Below, piece after piece: positions 56,908-64,000 of a DNA stretch of 64,000 bases (position 1 is the stretch's first letter; each line of letters starts with the position of its first letter). Source of the stretch: Hordeum vulgare subsp. vulgare (Eukaryota; Streptophyta; Magnoliopsida; Poales; Poaceae). The stretch lies in the NCBI RefSeq assembly GCF_904849725.1, contig NC_058521.1:142256744-142320743 (forward strand), written 5' to 3'. Below the pieces are notes generated by a model. That model was not told the DNA's origin and searched no databases. It worked only from the letters and a program-made list of their open reading frames with translations. A program made the translations under genes and the position numbers.

Positions 56908-58620
56908 TGTTAGGATCTGAGGATAGCTAGAATGATTTCAGAGAAAAGAGTGTTGAGATGGACTCGGGCACAAGTCCTGAGAAGACAACTTCTGACCCAA
57001 GCTCTCCCAGCTCCCATGGCTTAACCAAGGCAGCCACTAGACAGAGAAAGAAGCTTCATTCAGATGAAGGGGACTCAGATTTTGTGCTAGAGGAAACTTC
57101 AACACGTCCTAAAGCTCCTATGAGGACTACAAAGGACATTCCTACAACTACCAAGGAGAAAGGCCCTGCTTCTAGTGCCTTTGCTGCAGAGGAAGAAGAG
57201 GAGGATGCACCCATCCTCAGAAAGCTCAGACCTCATCTACCATTGCACAATGCTGCTTATCCAGTAGCTGAAGATATGAAGAAGAGGAAAGATGATGGAT
57301 TGAGGAAAGGGAGAGCTGCAGATCCATATGTCATAAGGAGAAGGACTGTTGTTGATCCAAGGTTTCACACCAAGTAACAACAAGACTCTTATGAGACTGT
57401 TCTCTATGACAAAAGTCCAGCTGTTAGTGACATGAGATATGTTGACTGGGCTTACATCAAAGCCAATAAAGATTTCTTTCCCCATGTGCAAGATAATTTC
57501 AAGTCTGTGGACATTGAAGACTTTGTTGGGAAAGAGATGACCTCACGGAATGATGAGCTTATCATGCAATTTTATTCAACTGCTCACTTCTATGCTGATG
57601 GTTCTATTGTCTGGATGACTGATGGTGACAAGTATGAATCTACTATTGATGAGTGTGCCACTATCATTGGTGCCCCTAAGGAGAAAGTAGGTGATGTTGA
57701 TATGTACTCTGAACTGGCGATGAATCATAATTCCATGGCCAACATGTACAAGCTAATTCTCACAAGTTCTTGGAAATTCATAAGCTTGGCTTAGTGTACT
57801 TCTTGCAAGCAGGGATACCTACAACCAATACCATTATGAGATACACCTTGATGCCTAAATAAGGTGATGAGTAAATGGTCAGAGGTCACTCCATCAACAT
57901 GATGCACCATTTGGGGTCTCATACTAGATTCAATGTAATGGACTTGATAGTAGAGACTATCCGGAAGACTGCTGCTGATTAGAAAAGATCATGTCGATAT
58001 GCCACGTACATTCAGATGCTTATCAATGCGAAGCTAGGCAAGCATGCATTTCTACTTGATCGTCCCCATTTACCCCTTCAGCCATAATTTGAAGACAATG
58101 AAGTGATAATGGACGACAATGATCCCAGCTCAGCTGCAGCTAGAATGGCAGCAGAAGCTGAGACTGCTAGAAATGTGCCACCACCAGTTCCACAACCCAG
58201 AACTCAAGCTGAGCAAATGGTATTTCTAGTTAGATCTGACCAAGGTATGGAGAAGAACATCATGGAGATTCTGCAAAATCAGAAGAGCCTAGAGAGGATC
58301 GTGGAAAAAAGTTCCAAGACCTGGATGTGAAGGTTACGCAGTTGACCACTACAGTCAAATAGCTTCAACACGAAGTTGACTCGGTGCAGATTCCATGCTA
58401 AGAAGATGACAATGAAGATGATGATGATGAAGAGTCGCCTCCTCGCACTACCACTCAGTTCAGTACAAAGCCCCGATCAGCAGTCGTGCTAGTGTCGGAA
58501 GCAAGACCAACTTCATCAGCTCAGGCATCTACACCTTTAGCTTCAGCCCCAGCTCCAGCACCTCCAGTATCCACTCCTCCAACTCCAGGACATTCAGCAT
58601 AAGATTTCGTGGACGCTCTT
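56908..58620 (+). pseudogene. Copia-like ORF2, copy B
   Basis: Starts MLGSEDS, followed by a stop at the position of a Glu codon in copy A. It is open as MDSGTSPEKTTSDPSSPSSH and on to VVDPRFHTK (57375), stop, then YETVLYDKSPAVSDMRYVDW and NDELIMQFYSTAHFYADGSI to ATIIGAPKEKVGD. It lacks the Lys-rich block that copy A has between residues ~85 and 130. The coiled-coil part (KNIMEILQNQKSLERIVEKS) and acidic tail are at 58103-58440. Several stops and a frameshift near 57770 make it inactive. Its agreement with copy A over the core shows the ORF is a family trait. Confidence 0.72.
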
Positions 58621-59139
58621 CTGTCAACTCCTTCATCATCTGCCCAGAGAGATGATTAGCTCTATACTTTTGAACTGTTTGGTAACTTGTTGCCAAAGGG
58701 GGAGAAATGTATAGATCATAGGGCTTCGAGACACAGAGAGCTTTTGACTTCATTTTCTCTCATTTGGGTTTTACAAAACTTTAATCTTTTGGATGACCTT
58801 ATACTTGTTTCTGTGTGTGATCATACACTTTGCTTGGTTGATGCTTCATTATTATCTTTTAGCTATCTATGTGATGATCATTCACTTATGTTGTTGGTGT
58901 CATGTGCATTACTATTCATTCTTATCTTGTATGCGCACCACCAAGATGTATGTGACATGGAAGAGTGACCCATGATCCTAATTGATTGTGCATTTGCATG
59001 CAAACGCAAATTTTCAAATAATGCACAAATGTAGGTGGAGCTCTTGATTACTCCTCAAAGCGTTGATGCTAATCATTGGTTATATCTTTTGTTGAAGCTT
59101 TGATCTATATGTTGTCATCAATTACCAAGAGGGGGAGAT

Positions 59140-60644
59140 TGAAAGAAAAATTGCTCCCTAGGGTGATTTTGATAATTGATAACAACATATGCATCATTGG
59201 ACTAATATGTTTATCCAAGTATATTTCAAAAAACTTCAAAAGATGCATTTCGCCAAAGGCTTATGTGGAGATGTCCTTGATGCAAGAAAGGAATAAGATC
59301 GGCTCAAGCTTCAAACTAGAAGACTCTTCATTTTATAGTTGTGAAAAATAAATTTTGAGTCCATTGAAAAGCCAATACTATTAAAAGGGGATGCGGTATT
59401 AAAATGAACTGGTTGCTCAAGTGCTCAGAGATAGCCACCAAAAATACTCCGTCATTTTCCCACATATTCATTTTGTCCAAAGCCTCATACACAAAATCGG
59501 TGCCACCAACTTTCCCAATTCGGCACTACCGATTTTCATCTCAGACACAACCCTAGCCAAAGCCACCAAATTGGTGCAACCGAACCGTATCGGTGCTAGC
59601 GGGTTTAGGTGACCAACTTCCTTTTGCCTCGATACACAAAATCGGAATTTCCGAGTTTGGGTATCGGTGTCACCAAGTTGTGTCATCTGACCGTTATCCA
59701 CCTTTTTGGTGCCACCGAGTTGTGTATATCAGTTCCACCGAGATTCGAAAGTTGTTGTCTTTAGTGCAAGTCGGTGTCATCGAGTTGGCCACTTTACGTG
59801 TAACAATTGGATTTGGCCTGCTGCCTATATATACCAATCCACCAATCTCTCATTCGTGGGAGAAGCACTCAGTACACACACTTCATTGCCGGATCCATTT
59901 TTCTGAGAGAGAGCCACCTACTCATGTGTTGAGATCAAGATATTCCAATCCAACCATTTAAACTTGATCTCTAGCCTCCCCAAGTTTCTTTCCACCAAAT
60001 CAATCTCTCCTACCCATGCATATTCTATGAGAGAGTGATTTTGTGTTGAGGAGACTATCTGTAGAAGCACAAGAGCAAGGAGTTCATCGTTCTACCACAT
60101 CTATTACCTTTTGGAGGTTGGTGTCTCCTAGATTGGTTAGGTGTCGCTTGGGATCCTCCTACTTTGTGTTGTGGCAGTGAACCAAGATGTTTGTAAAGGC
60201 AAGGAGATCGCCTACTTCATGAAGATCTACCGTGAGTGAGGCTAGTTCTTTGTGGACGGAAGCCATGGTGGAATAGACAAGGCCGCTTCTTCGTGGACCC
60301 CTTGTGGGTTGAGCCCTCTGTGGACCCTCGCGGATGTTACCCTCCGTGGCTTGAAGTCTGCACTAACTTGGATGTACCATAGCGCCACCTATCGGAACTA
60401 TGCCAAAAATCACCGTGTCAACCTCATGCATTCGATATCCCTACCCTGCTTATTTACTTTACACTTGCATGTTTTACTTTCCGCTGCTATACTCTTAGAA
60501 CTGCATGTGTAGGGTGTGCTTGACTTGCCATAACTGCCGAATCTGGCCCTCAACTAAAATTGGGAAAAGGCTAAGTTTTTATCCTGTCAAGTAGTCTAAT
60601 CACCCCCCCCCCCCCCCCCCGCTAGACATACTTTCGATCCTACA
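59140..60644 (+). repeat. 3' LTR of Copia-like copy B
   Basis: TGAAAGAAAAATTGCTCCC to CGATCCTACA, 1505 bp, close to the 5' LTR of copy A in length. Palindromic TCGGT motifs lie at 59495-59785 and the TATA box at 59826-59833. A run of about 18 C near 60603-60620 is a hypervariable simple repeat. The polypurine tract AAGAGGGGGAGAT precedes it. Confidence 0.9.
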
Positions 60645-63318
60645 ACCTTCATTGGTCAGGCACCAAATATGAATGGTTTATCCAATCTCGATCATAGTGA
60701 TACGCATGTTCATAATATTGATGCCAAAATATACAAAGTAGTAATGATATTACTACTTACTTGTGGCATAGCCGCTTAAGTCATATTAGTATAAAACGCA
60801 TGAAGAAGCTTCATGCTGATGGATCTTTGGACTCACTCATTTTTGAATCGTTTGAGACATGCGAACCATGCATTTTTGTCTAAACGCATGAACAAACTCC
60901 ATGCAGATGGATCTTTTGTACTCACTTGATTTTGAATCACTTGAGACATGCAAATCATGCCACATGGGAAGATGATTGAAGGCCTCATTTTTTCAGTGAG
61001 ATGGAACGAGCAAGTGACTTATTGGAAATAATACATTTTGATGTATGCAGTCCAATGAGTGTTGAGGCATGGAGTGGATATTCTTATGTTCTTACTTCAT
61101 AGATGATTTGAGTAGATACATGTGTATTTACTTGATGAATCACGAGTCTGAATTATTGAAAAGTTCAAGCAATTTCAGAGTGAAGTTGAAGATCGTCGTG
61201 ACAAGAGGATGAAATATCTACGATGTGATCTTAGAGATAAATATCTCAGTTGCGAGTTTGATATACATTTAAGATAGCGTGGAAATTGTTTCACAACTCA
61301 TGCCACCTGGAACACCATAGTGTGATGGTGTGTCCGAACATCGTAGTCGCACCCTATTAGATATGGTGCATATTGTAATGTGTCCCATCGAGTTAACACT
61401 ATCGTTTTGGGGTTTTGCATTAGAGAGAACCACATTCACTTTAAATAGAGCACCACGTAATTCCATTGAGATGACACCGTATGAACTATGGTTTGGATAA
61501 ACCTAAGGTGTCATTTCTTAAAGTTTGGGGTTGCGATGCTTATATCAAAAGGATTCAGTGTGATAAGCTCGAACCCAAATCGGATAGTCGCATCATTCAT
61601 GGGATGCCCAAAGGAATCAGCTGGTTATACCGCCTGTCTCAGATCCGAATGCAAAGTGTTTGTTGATGAAAACGGGTCCTTTCTCGAGAAAGAGTTTCTC
61701 TCGAAAGAATTGAGTGGGAGGATGGTGAAAACTTGATGAGGTTATTGAACTGTCACTTCAACCAGTGAGTAGCAGGGCATAGGAAGATGTCCGTGTGGCG
61801 CCTACACTAGTTAAAGAGGAAGCTAATGATGGTGATCATAAAGCTTCAGATCAAGTTACTACCAACCTTGTAGGTCGACAAGGAAACATTCTGCTCCAGA
61901 GTGGTACAGTAATCTTGTCTTGGAGGTCAAGTTGCTGGTCAGCAATGAACCTACGAGCTATGGAGAAAAGATGGTGGGCCCGGATTCCGATGAATGGCTG
62001 AATGCCATGAAATCCGAGATAGGATCCATGTATGAAAACAAAGTGTAGACTTTGGAAGAATTACTTGATGGTCGTAAGGCTGTTAGGTACGAATGGATCT
62101 TTAAAAGGAACACGGGCAATGATGGTAAATGTCACCATTAAAGAAAGTCAGACTTGTCACAAAGATGTTTCTGACAAGTTTAAGGAGTTGACTATGATGA
62201 GACTTTCTCACCCATAGCGATGCTAAAAGTCTATTGGAATTATGTTAGTAGTTGCTGCATTTTTCAGTTATGAAATCTGGCAGATGGATGTCAAAACATT
62301 GTTTCCTTGACGATTTCCTTGAGGAAAGGTTGTATCTGAAACAACCAGAAGGTTTTGCCGATCCTAAGGATGCTAACAAGTATGCAAGCTCCATCGATCC
62401 TTCTAAGGACTAGAGTAAGCATCTCGGAGTTGGAATATGCGCTTTGATGAGATGATCAAAGCTTTTGGGTTTATACAAAGTTTATGAGAAACTTGTATTT
62501 ACAAGAAAGTGAGTGAGGGCACTATCGAATTTCTGATAAGCATATGTGGTTGACATATTGTTGATCGAAAATGATGTAGAATTTCTGGAAAGCATAGAGG
62601 GTTGTTTGAAAGGAGTTTTCAAAGGGAAACCTGAATTAAGCTGCTTGAACATTGAGCATCAAGATCTATAGAGATACCTTGACTAGAACACATACCTTGA
62701 CAAGATTTTGAAGGAGTTCAAAATAGATCAGTCAAATAAGGAGGTCTTGGTTGTGCTCTAAGGTATGAATTTTAGTAAGACTCAAATATTGACCACGGTA
62801 GAAGAAAGAGAAAGGATGAAGGTCATCCCCTATGCCTTAGCCGTAGGCTCTATAGTGTGCCATGTTGTGTACCGCACGTGATGTGTGCCTTGCCATGAGT
62901 TTGTCAAGGGGTACAAGAGTGATCCATGAATGGATCACTAGACAACGGTCAAAATTATCCTTAGTAACTTGAGGACTAAGGAAATGTTTCTTGATTATGG
63001 AGGTGATAAAAGCGTTCGTCGTAAAGGGTTACGTCGATGCAAGCTTTGACACTAGTCCGGATAACTCTGAGTAGTAAATTGGATTCATATAGTGGACTAG
63101 TCATTTGCAATTGTTTCAAGTGAAGCGTGGTAGAAGCATCTACAGTATGACATAAATATTTGTAAAGTACACACGGATCTGAATGTTTCAAACCCGTTGA
63201 CTAAAAACCTCTATCACAAGCAAGACATGATCAAACCCCAAAACTGTATGAGTGTTACATTCATTACAATCACATAGTGATGTGAGCTAGATTATTTACT
63301 CTAGTGCAAGTGGGAGAC
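60645..63318 (+). pseudogene. Decayed Angela-like Copia pol
   Basis: Recognisable pieces are the integrase zinc region (KRMKKLHADG-like, FETCEPC), DVCSPMSVEAWSGYSY, SFLKVWGCDAY, EIWQMDVKT of RT, ASRSWNMRFDEMIKAFGFIQ and VEFLESIEG. They are spread over all three frames with dozens of stops. The order and spacing agree with 25200-27700 of the intact Angela-like element, in opposite orientation. The 5' part (LTR, gag, protease) is missing where Copia-like copy B ends. It is far older than the element at 23099-32018. Confidence 0.85.
60794..60970 (+). repeat. 88-bp tandem duplication inside Angela-like integrase
   Basis: AAACGCATGAAGAAGCTTCA at 60794 recurs as AAACGCATGAACAAACTCCA at 60882, and both units end in GAGACATGCRAAYCATGC. 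The unit encodes the C-x-x-C end of the integrase zinc module. Divergence between units is high, so the event is old. Confidence 0.85.
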
Positions 63319-63875
63319 TGTTGGAAATATTCCCTAGAGGCAATAATAAATTGGTTATTATTATATTTCCTTGTTAATGAGAACCCTTTATTATCCATGC
63401 AAGAATTGTATTAATTGGAAACTCAAATACATGTGTGGGTACATAGACAACACAGTATCCCTAGTGAGCCTCTAAGGACTAGCTCGTTGATCAAAGATGG
63501 CCAAGGTTTCCTGACCATATACATGAGTTGTCATTTGATAACGGATCACATCATTAGGAGAATGATGTGATGGACAAGACCCAAACTATGAACATAGCAT
63601 GTGATTGTGTCAGTTTATTGCTACTATTTTTTGCATGTCGAGTATCTGTTTCTATGACCATGAGATCATGCAACCCGTGGGCACTAGAAGAATGCCTTGT
63701 GTGTATCAAATGTCACAACGTAACTGGGTGACTATAAAGGTTCTCTACATGTATCTCCGAGGGTGTCTGCTGGGTTGGAATGAATCAAGACTAGGATTTG
63801 TCACTCCGTGGGACAGAAAGGTATCTATGGGCCCACTCGGTAATACAACATTACCACAAGCCTTGCAAGCAATGT
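63319..63875 (+). repeat. Partial 3' LTR of the decayed Angela-like element
   Basis: CAAGTGGGAGAC (63307-63318) is the polypurine tract; the LTR begins TGTTGGAAATATTCCC and follows the Angela U3 (GATGTGATGGACAAGACCC, GTCACAACGTAACTGGGTGA). It stops after about 557 bp of an expected ~1.8 kb at GCAATGT. Confidence 0.85.
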
Positions 63876-64000
63876 TGTTGGGGCATAGTTTATGCCTAAG
63901 TAATTTTGGTGATTGATGACAGTACCGCAAAGGACTAACCGTGTGTGTTAAGATTTCAGATAACACACGTCAACGACACAAGACGACTCGCCCCCTCTTT
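63876..64000 (+). mobile_element. Start of another LTR-like sequence at window edge
   Basis: TGTTGGGGCATAGTTTATGC begins where the Angela LTR match ends, and GTGATTGATGACAGTACCGC follows, wording common in Copia-type grass LTRs. Only 125 bp are visible; neither the family nor the boundary can be proved. Confidence 0.45.

Larger units (their letters stand above)
55129..60644 (+). mobile_element. Copia-like element, copy B, 5'-truncated with inverted self-fragment
   Basis: The internal region from about 55400 matches copy A from 48653, in the same order: leader, TATA, ORF2, 3' UTR, polypurine tract and 3' LTR (59140-60644). The 5' LTR and gag are absent. The first 265 bp are an inverted copy of 57356-57620 from its own ORF2. 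The right flank is an Angela-type pol, the left flank is Tat element 2, so no TSD can be seen. Confidence 0.85.

Noticed and set aside
60603..60620. Poly-C run as a functional element
   Set aside because: Simple repeat in the same place as shorter C-runs in other LTRs of the family; length is likely to be slippage or sequencing noise.

Overview
The window is intergenic DNA of a large grass genome, almost certainly a Triticeae species (wheat, barley, rye or Aegilops relative). Almost every base can be assigned to LTR retrotransposons, many nested in one another. I see no ordinary host gene, rRNA, tRNA, CRISPR array or prokaryotic feature. The lineage inference rests on Angela/BARE-type Copia LTRs (TGTTGGAATTATGCCC...) and Sabrina-type Gypsy LTRs (TGATACGTCTCCAACG...). 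Family names come from memory of these sequences, not from a search.

Layout. (1) 1-5992: the 3' part of a Tat/Ogre-type Gypsy element (+): end of pol, two tandem arrays (70 bp and 56 bp units), a seven-exon gene on the opposite strand, polypurine tract and 3' LTR. (2) 5993-14841: a Sabrina-like Gypsy element (-) with gag and protease but no visible reverse transcriptase or integrase. The Tat element sits in its left LTR, and a 653-bp 5' stub of a Tat element sits at the same site in its right LTR. (3) 14842-15318: relic of another Sabrina-type LTR. (4) 15319-33301: a Tekay-type chromovirus (+), decayed but with all domains including a chromodomain. Its long 3' LTR is split by a complete Angela-like Copia element (-) at 23099-32018 with TSD AATAG. 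(5) 33302-35648: an Angela LTR tail and a truncated chromovirus-type LTR (-). (6) 35649-55128: a second Tat-type element (+) broken into pieces by a complete Sabrina-like element (37537-44316, -, TSD GCAAG) and by a non-autonomous Copia-like element (45381-53922, +, TSD GAGGG). (7) 55129-60644: a second, 5'-truncated copy of that Copia-like element, starting with an inverted piece of itself. (8) 60645-63875: badly decayed Angela-like pol and a partial 3' LTR. (9) 63876-64000: start of another LTR-like sequence.

The two most unusual systems are the spliced antisense gene of the first Tat element, whose seven exons keep reading frame across all junctions except one short frameshift, and the Copia-like family (two copies) that carries gag but replaces pol with a separate ~650-codon ORF behind its own TATA-bearing leader. 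Structural oddities include the identical Tat insertion site in both LTRs of one element (best explained by aborted gene conversion), degenerate second primer-binding sites inside the Sabrina-like LTRs, and an inverted self-fragment at the broken end of one Copia-like copy. Most stops inside dead pol genes fall at conserved Gln or Arg codons, as expected from cytosine-methylation decay.
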